Shown piece after piece: positions 9,072 to 16,725 of a stretch of 46,653 bases of DNA. Location: contig CAJTXV010000012.1 of assembly GCA_910584255.1 (NCBI GenBank), positions 1 through 46,653 on the forward strand, written 5' to 3'. The stretch is from an uncultured Bacilli bacterium (lineage in GTDB: Bacteria; Bacillota_I; Bacilli_A; RF39; UBA660). The notes under the pieces were generated by a model, which had not been told where the DNA came from, made no database searches, and saw only the letters and a program-made list of their open reading frames with translations. Every line of letters starts with the position of its first letter. Position 1 is the first letter of the stretch. The position numbers were made by a program, and so were the translations under genes.

Positions 9072-9097
9072 AAAGGCTGTTTAATTAGTCTTTTTTT
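9072..9097 (+). terminator. Terminator after the lon unit
   Basis: AAAGGCT (9072-9078) pairs with AGTCTTT (9087-9093) with one G-U pair, 8-base loop, seven T. Confidence 0.7.
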
Positions 9098-9137
9098 GTG
9101 TGTTATTTCATATAGTGAAATAGAAAAGAGGGATTTT

Positions 9138-9938
9138 ATGAAAAAAATAATACCTTTCAGTAAAACTGTGCATTTTAAAACAATGATTGCAGAGGTTACT
9201 GATATTGAAATTAAGCATACATTAAAGGTAACAGAAGAACATACCATTGAAGGAGATATTTTAGTAGATGGTACCTATAAGATGACGGAGGCAAGTCAGT
9301 TAGAAGAAGAGTTTCATTATACGCTTCCTTTTACCATTGAGGTAGATGATAAGTATGATATTCAGTCTGCAGATATTCATATTCATGATTTCTATTTTGA
9401 AATTATTAATGAAGAAGACTTAAAAGTCAATGTAGAGCTTGAAATTACACAAGTGGAAGAAAAGGAAGAAACAGAAGAAATTCCAGAAGCTTTGACAGAG
9501 GAAATAAAAGTAGAAGAAATGGATGATATTATCGAAGAGGAAAGTGTGGAAGAAATCAATGGGGAAGAGAGAAATGATTCTAAAGAAGTAGAAGAGGTAA
9601 ATGGAAATAGTTCTTTCTTGGAGTTAGATCAAGTGCCTAAAAAGGTAGAAATTTTAGAAGAAATTAATCCAAAAGAAACAGTAGATTTATCTTCTTTAGA
9701 AAGTAATGATACTGAAGTAGTAGAAGAGAAAGTAAACAGTAGTGTTTCTTCTATCTTCTCATCCATTAATCAAGAAGAAACATTTGTAACCTATCATGTA
9801 TATATCGTAAGAGAACAAGATACCATTGAATCTATTATTGAAAAATATCAGACCTCAAGAGAATCAATTGCGGCTTATAATGACTTAACTAATGTGCAAG
9901 CAGGAAGTAAAATTATTATTCCATGTTCTAATGAATAG
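9138..9938 (+). CDS. spoVID: SPOCS + LysM protein, SpoVID-like
   Basis: 266 residues from ATG 9138, chosen because AGAGGG lies 5-10 bases upstream; an in-frame ATG at 9096 has no such site. The first ~110 residues are beta-rich with paired strands (KIIPFSKTVHF, HIHDFYFEI) like the SPOCS (DUF3794) domain. A long Glu-rich low-complexity linker follows, then one C-terminal LysM (YHVYIVREQDTIESIIEKY ... AGSKIIIP). This is the layout of SpoVID, which guides spore coat encasement on the forespore surface, though shorter than the ~575-residue Bacillus protein. There is no signal peptide. The gene after it is YsxE/CotS-like, as next to spoVID in Bacillus. Upstream, CATATAGT (9109-9116) vaguely resembles a sporulation-sigma -10 box, unproven. 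Confidence 0.75.
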   Translation: MKKIIPFSKTVHFKTMIAEVTDIEIKHTLKVTEEHTIEGDILVDGTYKMTEASQLEEEFHYTLPFTIEVDDKYDIQSADIHIHDFYFEIINEEDLKVNVELEITQVEEKEETEEIPEALTEEIKVEEMDDIIEEESVEEINGEERNDSKEVEEVNGNSSFLELDQVPKKVEILEEINPKETVDLSSLESNDTEVVEEKVNSSVSSIFSSINQEETFVTYHVYIVREQDTIESIIEKYQTSRESIAAYNDLTNVQAGSKIIIPCSNE

Positions 9939-10821
9939 AAAAGAATTATTAGAAAAATATCAAATATTTCCTAAGAGTGTAGAGAAGAAAAGAAATGTAG
10001 ATATTATTGGTACTCCAACAGGAAGATACGTTTTAAAAAAAGGGGATAGTCATACAATTTATGAATATCTAGAAACTAGAAACTTTCATAATCTTCCTAG
10101 ACCTATTACTATTAGGGAAGAAGGCTATTTGATTTATCCATATATTGACGACTCAGATGTTCCTAAGGAGCAGCGAGTAGAAGATTTTATTTATTTACTC
10201 AGTATTCTTCATACAAAAACAACCTTTTATAAAACTGTAGAATTAGATAACATTAAAGAAATATTTGAGACAATTCGTAGAAGACAAGATTATTTAATTC
10301 AATATTATCATAATCTTCAAGACATGATTGAAACAGAAAAATATATGGCTCCTAGTCATTATCTATTAATTCGTAATTTATCACTGATTTATTTTCATTT
10401 AACTGAAAGTAAGATTCAAATAGAAAAATGGTACGATTTAATGAAAGAGCATAAAAAGATGCGTTATGTGATGACTCATGGGAATTTAAAGAAAGAACAT
10501 TTTATTGAAAATAGGGATTTATATTTAATTAGTTGGGAGAATGCTCGTATCAATTTACCTGCTTACGATTTAGAAAATTTTTATCGAAATAATTGGAGAG
10601 AGACAACACTTCATGATTTTTTGGAGATTTATCAGTCAAAATATTTATTAAGAAAAGAAGAACTTTCTCTTTTTCTTTCCTTGATTCATCTACCAGAGAA
10701 AATAGAACTTGGAGAAAGTGAATTACAAAATATACGTATGATTCATGTCTTTACTCGTTATCATGAACAATTAGAGGAATGGAAAATAAAGACACCTCCT
10801 AGAGAAAATAGTTCTAGGTAG
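9931..10821 (+). CDS. ysxE: YsxE/CotS-like spore pseudokinase
   Basis: About 296 residues from ATG 9931, which overlaps the stop of the SpoVID-like gene by 8 bases, so translation is coupled. The fold looks like aminoglycoside phosphotransferase/CotS kinases: N-lobe GRYVLKK with a candidate ATP-binding lysine, and a catalytic-loop equivalent MTHGNLKKEHF followed by LISWENARINLPAYDLENF. The usual HGD aspartate is Asn and the metal-binding Asp (IDWE in relatives) is Ser, so it is probably catalytically dead. In Bacillus, as I recall, YsxE binds SpoVID in coat assembly and its gene follows spoVID; this placement is the best evidence. A bidirectional terminator overlaps its last codons. Confidence 0.75.
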   Translation: MNRKELLEKYQIFPKSVEKKRNVDIIGTPTGRYVLKKGDSHTIYEYLETRNFHNLPRPITIREEGYLIYPYIDDSDVPKEQRVEDFIYLLSILHTKTTFYKTVELDNIKEIFETIRRRQDYLIQYYHNLQDMIETEKYMAPSHYLLIRNLSLIYFHLTESKIQIEKWYDLMKEHKKMRYVMTHGNLKKEHFIENRDLYLISWENARINLPAYDLENFYRNNWRETTLHDFLEIYQSKYLLRKEELSLFLSLIHLPEKIELGESELQNIRMIHVFTRYHEQLEEWKIKTPPRENSSR

Positions 10822-10830
10822 GTGTCTTTT
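10788..10830 (+). terminator. Bidirectional terminator between convergent genes
   Basis: GACACCT-CCTAG (10791-10802) pairs with CTAGG-T-AGGTGTC (10814-10826) with one bulged T; AAA precedes and TTTT follows, so it works on both strands. It lies within the 3' codons of the ysxE-like gene and abuts the stop of the minus-strand gene. Confidence 0.8.
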
Positions 10831-11056
10831 AAAATATAATTCTAATAAATCCAATTAATACGACCATTAGAAATAAGAAACAAAGAAAGGCATTAAATCT
10901 AGTAACGATGAAAATTGTAAAAATACATTGATAGATTAAGATAATTAGAAAGGCAAGTAAAAATCCCATATAAAACAGGCTTGTTTTTCTTTTTGTTTTA
11001 CATCCTTGACAACAACAGAAGAATCCATGTTGCCCAGGTTTCTTTTTTTGAAACAT
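10829..11056 (-). CDS. Small Cys-rich two-TM membrane protein
   Basis: 75 residues, no family recognised. The first ~25 residues are polar and basic with a cysteine cluster FFCCCQGCK; the rest is two hydrophobic segments (about 28-48 and 55-73). Supporting a real gene: AGGTGA lies five to six bases before ATG on the minus strand, and its stop sits exactly at a bidirectional terminator. TATAAC/TATATT boxes lie just upstream on the minus strand, with a poorly spaced TTGTCA. It is divergent from the paralogue pair. The cysteines could bind a metal or be lipid-modified, but nothing shows which. Confidence 0.55.
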   Translation of the reverse strand: MFQKKKPGQHGFFCCCQGCKTKRKTSLFYMGFLLAFLIILIYQCIFTIFIVTRFNAFLCFLFLMVVLIGFIRIIF

Positions 11057-11097
11057 CGCACTTCACCTGTTATAATATATGAAAAAGATTTTAGTTG

Positions 11098-11126
11098 TTG
11101 ACAAAACAAACATTTCTTTTTATAAT
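11098..11126 (+). promoter_or_regulatory. Perfect-consensus promoter of the paralogue pair
   Basis: TTGACA (11098-11103), 17 bp, TATAAT (11121-11126): both boxes and spacing are ideal. The leader is only about 15 bases, with AGGTGA before ATG 11148. Confidence 0.85.
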
Positions 11127-11147
11127 AGGTGACCGTAGGTGATTCAT

Positions 11148-11810
11148 ATGAGAAATTTAATTTTGAGTCCGTATTTATTATACTTAGTAAATACACAAAG
11201 AATCGAGTGTAGTGGTGTGATTGAGTATCCTAAAATTCAGATTTATCCTAATAGGAAAAACGTCGCAGTTATGGAAGTCTCTAATCATTTTTTTGAGTTA
11301 GAACGAATTAAGGGACATGGACTTCTTTTGGAAAAAGAGATTCCTATTCGAGAATCCAATAAAGAATTTATAGATATTACTACATTTCAGAAGTTTCCTT
11401 TTGAACTTGGGTTTGATTTTGAACATGCCAATTTGGATTCTATTCGAAGTGCCTATCGTAAACATCAGATTATGAATGTAGGGGATTTATCTATATTTGG
11501 AATTCAAGGATTATCTCATGGAACGATTTCTATTCAAGATTCTTCTAGTTTTAAAAAATTTGCGATTTGTGAATTTGGTGCATCATTTCCTAAAATAGAT
11601 ACCTATTTACTTCAATTCGAGGGAAATAGGATGATGACTTTAAGAAGTTTTCTAATGGGAAAGGGTCTAGATTCTGCTTTGACATTTTGGGATATCAAAA
11701 GCCAAAGTTTAGAGTTTGGATTTATAGAAGAAATTCCATTAGAGGGATTAAAAGAAATTTCTATTCCTTATTTTGAAGAAGAAAAGAAAAAGTTTAAATC
11801 ACGTGTATGA
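11148..11810 (+). CDS. Unknown protein, paralogue 1 of a tandem pair
   Basis: 220 residues from ATG 11148 (AGGTGA five bases upstream; a GTG nine bases earlier is less likely). It is a clear paralogue of the next gene. Both share an N-terminus ending LLYLV-TQ, a block with the identical core EVSNHFFELE, EIPI-ESN-EFIDITTFQKFP, a later AYRK and a C-terminal EIPLE-L-SIPYF-like end. There is no signal peptide and no TM segment. No known family is recognised. The very strong promoter suggests high expression. It ends in TGA, and its frame runs open straight into the next paralogue. Confidence 0.8.
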   Translation: MRNLILSPYLLYLVNTQRIECSGVIEYPKIQIYPNRKNVAVMEVSNHFFELERIKGHGLLLEKEIPIRESNKEFIDITTFQKFPFELGFDFEHANLDSIRSAYRKHQIMNVGDLSIFGIQGLSHGTISIQDSSSFKKFAICEFGASFPKIDTYLLQFEGNRMMTLRSFLMGKGLDSALTFWDIKSQSLEFGFIEEIPLEGLKEISIPYFEEEKKKFKSRV

Positions 11811-11843
11811 TTTAGAGTTCTTTTTATAGTGGGCATGATAATT

Positions 11844-12515
11844 ATGAAAAATATATTTTTAAATCCTCATTTATTATATTTAGTAGATACTCAAAAAGTA
11901 GAATTTAATGAACTTGTAGGTGATTATAGACTTTCTCTAAAAAGAAAAAATATTGCTGTTTTAGAAGTTTCTAATCACTTTTTTGAGTTAGAAGCATTGA
12001 AAGGGCATGTTTTCACTTTAGGTAGAGAAATTCCGATTCATGAGTCCAATCAAGAGTTTATTGATATTACGACCTTTCAAAAATTTCCTTATGATAGAAA
12101 TTTTGATTTTAAAAATGCTAATTTGAAGTCTTTAAGAATTGCTTACCGTAAGTATCAGATTTTAGAACAACAAGATGTATCTATGTTTGGAATTACAAAA
12201 CTATATCGTGGAAAAATCTGTATGTATCAAACTTCAAAAAGAAGGCATTCTAAAGATCTTATGGAAAATATCATGGAGGAAATTATGAAATCGCTCATGG
12301 AATTTGAGACTACATTTATTCAGTTTGAAAATGGTAGTTTTATGAGTTTATATGATTTTATAGATGGAAGATGCTTGCAGGGAGACTTTGCATCAAGAAT
12401 GCTTCCTATTGAATTTAATCCTGCGGAAGAAATTCCCTTAGAGAAATTAAAATCTCTTTCTATTTCGTACTTTCAAAAGAAAAAATGTTTACAATTTCCA
12501 AAATCTAATATATAA
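11844..12515 (+). CDS. Unknown protein, paralogue 2 of a tandem pair
   Basis: 223 residues. Start 11844 is chosen by alignment with paralogue 1 (MKNIFLNPHLLYLVDTQ); upstream in-frame GTG 11829 and ATG 11835 are possible, and none has a strong ribosome binding site, so it may depend on translation of paralogue 1. The central block EVSNHFFELE and the stretch FIDITTFQKFP are kept almost exactly. The C-terminal third carries an insertion of Met/Lys/Glu-rich sequence absent from paralogue 1, suggesting divergent roles. Soluble, function unknown. The promoter of the downstream T-box operon overlaps its last codons. Confidence 0.8.
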   Translation: MKNIFLNPHLLYLVDTQKVEFNELVGDYRLSLKRKNIAVLEVSNHFFELEALKGHVFTLGREIPIHESNQEFIDITTFQKFPYDRNFDFKNANLKSLRIAYRKYQILEQQDVSMFGITKLYRGKICMYQTSKRRHSKDLMENIMEEIMKSLMEFETTFIQFENGSFMSLYDFIDGRCLQGDFASRMLPIEFNPAEEIPLEKLKSLSISYFQKKKCLQFPKSNI

Positions 12516-12516
12516 T
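12488..12516 (+). promoter_or_regulatory. Promoter of the T-box/valS operon
   Basis: TTTACA (12488-12493), 17 bp, TATAAT (12511-12516), overlapping the stop codon of the preceding gene. Transcription would begin near 12523, giving the T-box leader. Confidence 0.75.
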
Positions 12517-12529
12517 CGAATAAGAAAAA

Positions 12530-12757
12530 CGTTGAAATTGAGGTATTTATTGGATATTTTTAGAGAGTCTATGATTGGTGAAAATAGATAGTGGAAAATA
12601 AATATGTAGCAATGGAGTTGAATTTCTGAACTGATAGTAGGAAATTTCCGCATTGATATGCGTTAAAGTAAATGAAGGGTATTCTTTTTAGAATAAACTA
12701 AGGTGGTACCGCGGGTTCACTCGTCCTTAACTAGTATAGTAAGGAGGAGTTTTTTTT
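12530..12757 (+). promoter_or_regulatory. T-box riboswitch, valine-type (specifier GUA)
   Basis: The T-box core AGGTGGTACCGCG is at 12701-12713, with the UGGU bulge (12704-12707) that pairs with an uncharged tRNA ending ACCA. Stem I is seen as GAGAGTCTAT...GGTGAAAATAGA (about 12572-12589). On the 3' side GTA (12606-12608) precedes GCAATGGAGT; this matches the conserved spacing from specifier to the GGAGU element, so the specifier is GUA (Val). The terminator arms are CTCGTCCTTA (12720-12729) and TAAGGAGGAG (12740-12749), followed by eight T. The right arm contains the AAGGAGG ribosome binding site of the next gene. Uncharged tRNA-Val should favour readthrough, raising valS expression. Confidence 0.93.
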
Positions 12758-13510
12758 ATGGATTTTGAAAAATGTAGAGAGGCATTTGAAGAATATATTA
12801 GCAATTATGATTTAAAGGATAAGGATATCTCTCTAAAATACCATCATAGTTATGCAGTTTCAGAATTGATGGCAGAACTTGCTTTTCAATTAAATTTATC
12901 AAAAGAAGAAATTGTATTAGCCAAAATTATTGGATTATTACATGACATTGGTAGATTTGAGCAGTTAAAACATTATCATTCATATTCTGATGCAAATAGT
13001 AATCATGCTGATTGTAGTTGTACCTATCTATTTGAACAAGATCATATTCGTGATTTTATAGAGGATGTTACTTATGACTCTATCATTCAAAAAGCCATTC
13101 GTTATCATAATAAGTATGAGCTCCAAAAATTGAAAGAAAAAGAACTACTGTTTGTTAAGATGATTCGTGATATGGATAAGGTGGATATTTATAAACAAGT
13201 GGCCATTCATTATACAATGACTTTTGATGTCAACGAGGTAAGTGAAAATGTTTTAAAACAATTTGAACAATCTGTTTTAGTTGATAGAAAATATATAACA
13301 AAAAAAAGTGATGGTGTGATTGAAATGCTTGCCTTTATTTTTGATATCAATTTTAATGAAAGTTATGATATTTTAGTTAGTACTGATAACTTTGATTTAT
13401 TTTTAAGTACTGTAGAAGTGATGCCGAATAGTGAGAAACTATGGAAAAAGCTTCGGGAGATTTGCTTTGATCGGATTAATCAAGGAGTGGGTGAAAAAAA
13501 TGAGCTATAG
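12758..13510 (+). CDS. HD-domain phosphohydrolase, first gene of T-box operon
   Basis: 250 residues with an HD-superfamily core: HHSYAVSELMAELAFQL, then GLLHDIGRFEQ (the HD pair) and a later YHNKYEL and MIRDMDKVD, which supply the remaining metal ligands (H...HD...D). Such enzymes are metal-dependent phosphohydrolases of nucleotides; the substrate is not evident. ATG 12758 is served by AAGGAGG embedded in the T-box terminator stem. Its stop overlaps the start of the next (broken) ORF, and valS follows, so it should be induced when valine tRNA is uncharged. A link to amino-acid starvation or tRNA quality is inference from position only. Confidence 0.85.
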   Translation: MDFEKCREAFEEYISNYDLKDKDISLKYHHSYAVSELMAELAFQLNLSKEEIVLAKIIGLLHDIGRFEQLKHYHSYSDANSNHADCSCTYLFEQDHIRDFIEDVTYDSIIQKAIRYHNKYELQKLKEKELLFVKMIRDMDKVDIYKQVAIHYTMTFDVNEVSENVLKQFEQSVLVDRKYITKKSDGVIEMLAFIFDINFNESYDILVSTDNFDLFLSTVEVMPNSEKLWKKLREICFDRINQGVGEKNEL

Positions 13511-13919
13511 AGGAAAATTAGTTGTCATTCCAAATGAGAAAGAAATTCTCCAAGAAATTTTTGAAAGAGAAGTGCGTCAAGGAGAAAGTTATACAAAATA
13601 TTTATAAGAGTTTTCTGATACATATATGTTAGGGTTCCATTTTGAAGAATATGACTATCAAAAGAATCTCTTTGGTATTGCAGAACTCGGTCATATGGTA
13701 GTAAAAATAGAAGATGATGCTTCTTTGTTTGTTTTCTATTTACCAGAAAAAGTAACCAATAGACAATATATGTATATTTATAGTCATCAAATGGAATTAG
13801 AAAAATATATAGAAGTAAATGGCTTTTCTCTAAAAAGGGAAGAAGAAATCAGTTGGGATAGGATTCATAAAATAAGTGGAATTATGGAAGAAGTGACTAG
13901 AAAGAATTACTACCTTTAA
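13500..13919 (+). pseudogene. Unknown gene split by an in-frame TAA
   Basis: ATG 13500 overlaps the stop of the HD gene by 11 bases. The ORF reads 35 codons and then TAA (13605-13607), yet the same frame continues without a gap in coding character to 13919 (104 more codons). An intact protein of about 139 residues is the natural reading, with Glu/Tyr-rich sequence such as YMLGFHFEEYDYQKN and no recognised family. The single lesion could be a recent CAA-to-TAA change or an assembly error. A short protein from ATG 13626 could still be made, but no strong ribosome binding site precedes it. Confidence 0.65.
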
Positions 13920-13967
13920 TGAAGGAAAATCAAAGTATTAAGTAAAATTAGAATGGGGAGAGAAATT

Positions 13968-16505
13968 ATGTTAGAGAAAAAATATGATCATAAACAAGTA
14001 GAAGAAAAAAAATATGAAATGTGGAAGGAAAAAGAATATTTTAAAGCAGGAAAGGATCAAAGTAAGGAACCTTTTTGTATTGTGATTCCACCTCCTAATG
14101 TTACAGGAAAACTTCATTTAGGACATGCTTGGGATACAACCCTTCAAGATATTATCATTCGTTATAAGAGAATGGATGGATACGATGCTTTATGGCTTCC
14201 TGGAATGGACCATGCAGGGATTGCAACACAAGCAAAAGTAGATAAAAAATTAAAAGATCAAGGCATTAAACCTCGTGAGATGGACCGTGAAGAGTGGTTA
14301 AAAGTAGCCTGGGATTGGAAAAGGGAATATTCAGAAAATATTCGTTCTCAATGGGCAAAACTTGGACTTTCCCTAGATTATTCGAAAGAAAGATTCACAC
14401 TAGATGAAGGATTATCGAAAGCAGTTCGAAAAGTATTTGTCGATTTATATAATGAGGGTTTAATTTATCGAGGAGAAAGAATTATTAACTGGGATCCAGA
14501 AGCGATGACAGCGTTATCGAATGAGGAAGTTATCTATAAAGATGTAGAAGGTGCTTTCTATCATTTAAAATATTTTATCGAAGGAACAAGTGACTATCTA
14601 GAGGTTGCAACAACTCGTCCAGAAACACTATTTGGAGATACTGCTGTTGCTGTTAATCCGAAAGATGATAGATATAAAGACCTTATTGGTAAAAATGTGA
14701 TTCTTCCGATTGTCAATAAATTAATTCCGATTGTTGGAGACGAACATGCTGACCCAGAATTTGGAACAGGTGTTGTTAAAATTACACCTGCTCATGACCC
14801 TAACGATTTTGAAGTAGGAAACCGCCATAACTTAGAAAGAATTGTTGTCATGAATCCAGACGCAACGATGAATAAGAATGCTGGAATTTATCAGGGGATG
14901 ACTCGTGAAGCATGTAGAGAATTACTTCTAAAAGATTTAAAAGAACAGGGCTTACTAATTAAAGTTGAACCAATGACTCATAGTGTAGGTCATAGTGAAA
15001 GAACTGACTGTGTTGTAGAACCATATTTATCAAAGCAATGGTTTGTAAAAATGAGACCTTTAGCGGATCGAGTATTAGAAAATCAAAAAGATAAAGAGAC
15101 AAAAGTAAACTTTGTTCCTGAACGTTTTGAGAAAGTAATGAATCACTGGATGGAAATTACTTATGATTGGTGTATTTCGCGCCAACTTTGGTGGGGACAT
15201 AGAATTCCTGCTTGGTATAAAGACGACGAAGTTTATGTTGGCGATGAAGAACCAGAGGGAGAAGGTTGGGTTCAGGATAGTGACGTACTAGATACCTGGT
15301 TTAGTTCTGCTTTATGGCCATTTAGTACGTTAGGCTGGCCAGAAAATACGCCCGATTTAAAGCGTTATTATTCTAATAATTGTTTGGTTACAGGATACGA
15401 TATTATTCCATTCTGGGTTAACCGAATGACCTTTCAGGGACTTCATTTTACTGAAAAAAGGCCATTTAAGGACTGCTTAATTCATGGACTGATTCGTGAT
15501 AAACAAGGAAGAAAGATGTCAAAGTCTTTAGGTAATGGAATTGATCCTATGGATGTAATTGAAGAATATGGAGCAGATACCCTTCGTTTCTTCTTAACGA
15601 CCAATTCTGCTCCTGGAATGGATTTAAGGTACGATGAAGAAAAAGTAAAATCTACTTGGAACTTTATTAATAAACTATGGAATGCATCAAGATTTGTTCT
15701 TATGAACTTAGAAGACTTTAAGGAAAGTAATTATACGTTAGAAAACTTAAAAATCCAAGATCAATGGATATTGGAAAAGTTAAATAAAACAGTAAAAAGT
15801 GTAAGAAATCATATGGAAAAGTATGAATTCCATAATGTAGGAAATGAACTTTATAGTTTTATTTGGGAAGATTATTGTGATTGGTATATTGAACTTTCTA
15901 AAACAAGTATGGATGATAAAACGAAGAGTGTTCTATTAAAAGTATTAACTAGTATTTTAAAAATGCTACACCCATTTATGCCGTATGTGACAGAAGAAAT
16001 TTACAATATGCTACCAATCAAGGATGCTGAATCTATTATGATTAGTAGTTATCCCAAAGTAGAAGATATCAATTTTCAAGAAGAAAAAGAACTCGTTGAT
16101 AAGTTAATTGAAGATATTGTTAGTATTCGTAATTTAAAAGCTACGAACAATATTACAAAAGAAGCATTTATTAAGATTAAGAAAATAGATAATGAGGAGA
16201 TTGCATCCATTTATAAATCACAATTAAAAATCAGTGATGGGAAAATAGTAACCAGTCCTGTTTCTGATTTTAATAGTAAAAACTATCAATCAAAAACAAT
16301 TGATATTACCTTCTACTATGAAGGTCAAAAAGAAGATGAATCTAAAAAGGAAGAAGAAATTAAAAAACTAGAAGCCTCCATCGAAAGAAGGGAAAAGTTA
16401 CTAGCAAATGAAAACTATGTAAATAAAGCACCTGCTAATATTGTTGAAATGGACCGTAAAAAATTACAAGAAGAAAAAGAAAAGTTAGATCTTCTTAAAA
16501 AATAA
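13968..16505 (+). CDS. valS: Valyl-tRNA synthetase
   Basis: 845 residues from ATG 13968, chosen over the in-frame ATG 13953 because GGGGAGA lies just before it. Class I synthetase: HIGH-type motif HLGH (50-53) in PNVTGKLHLGHAWD, KMSKS at 516-520, an editing domain between them (TTRPETLFGDTAVAVNP), the tRNA-binding helical domain, and a C-terminal coiled-coil arm rich in Glu and Lys (last ~70 residues) typical of ValRS. It charges tRNA-Val in the cytoplasm. Third position in the T-box operon, which matches the GUA specifier. Confidence 0.98.
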   Translation: MLEKKYDHKQVEEKKYEMWKEKEYFKAGKDQSKEPFCIVIPPPNVTGKLHLGHAWDTTLQDIIIRYKRMDGYDALWLPGMDHAGIATQAKVDKKLKDQGIKPREMDREEWLKVAWDWKREYSENIRSQWAKLGLSLDYSKERFTLDEGLSKAVRKVFVDLYNEGLIYRGERIINWDPEAMTALSNEEVIYKDVEGAFYHLKYFIEGTSDYLEVATTRPETLFGDTAVAVNPKDDRYKDLIGKNVILPIVNKLIPIVGDEHADPEFGTGVVKITPAHDPNDFEVGNRHNLERIVVMNPDATMNKNAGIYQGMTREACRELLLKDLKEQGLLIKVEPMTHSVGHSERTDCVVEPYLSKQWFVKMRPLADRVLENQKDKETKVNFVPERFEKVMNHWMEITYDWCISRQLWWGHRIPAWYKDDEVYVGDEEPEGEGWVQDSDVLDTWFSSALWPFSTLGWPENTPDLKRYYSNNCLVTGYDIIPFWVNRMTFQGLHFTEKRPFKDCLIHGLIRDKQGRKMSKSLGNGIDPMDVIEEYGADTLRFFLTTNSAPGMDLRYDEEKVKSTWNFINKLWNASRFVLMNLEDFKESNYTLENLKIQDQWILEKLNKTVKSVRNHMEKYEFHNVGNELYSFIWEDYCDWYIELSKTSMDDKTKSVLLKVLTSILKMLHPFMPYVTEEIYNMLPIKDAESIMISSYPKVEDINFQEEKELVDKLIEDIVSIRNLKATNNITKEAFIKIKKIDNEEIASIYKSQLKISDGKIVTSPVSDFNSKNYQSKTIDITFYYEGQKEDESKKEEEIKKLEASIERREKLLANENYVNKAPANIVEMDRKKLQEEKEKLDLLKK

Positions 16506-16510
16506 ATTTT

Positions 16511-16544
16511 AGGTATCTGAATTTAGAATTTGGATACCTTTTTT
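16511..16544 (+). terminator. Terminator after valS
   Basis: AGGTATC (16511-16517) pairs with GATACCT (16533-16539), followed by T residues to 16544. Confidence 0.75.
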
Positions 16545-16663
16545 CATGAATTATAGGATTTGCAACTGTAAATACTATAAAAGCAACGGAAAATTTCTAT
16601 ACAATTTGTCTGTTTCGTAGTAAAATTCCTTTTAGGAATGTACAGAATGATTATATACTTCTG

Positions 16664-16692
16664 TTGTTCTAAAAATTATAAACAAATAATAT
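16664..16692 (+). promoter_or_regulatory. Candidate promoter of the phosphorylase pseudogene
   Basis: TTGTTC (16664-16669), 17 bp, TAATAT (16687-16692), followed by a TTTGGAGGAAG ribosome binding site. The rest of the 16545-16725 gap shows only AT-rich sequence with a small ATTCC/GGAAT hairpin. Confidence 0.5.
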
Positions 16693-16725
16693 TATGTTTA
16701 ATAATTATATTTTGGAGGAAGTTAT

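Noticed and set aside
9105..9121. ATTTCA-TATAG-TGAAAT palindrome upstream of the SpoVID-like gene as an operator
   Set aside because: Only 6 bp per arm in AT-rich DNA; too weak to separate from chance.
10945..11196. Minus-strand ORF over the promoter of the paralogue pair
   Set aside because: It overlaps the better-supported small membrane gene and a perfect promoter; no ribosome binding site.
12758..13510. HD gene as a RelA/SpoT-type enzyme
   Set aside because: Only the HD core is present; no synthetase, TGS or ACT domain follows, and length is 250 residues.
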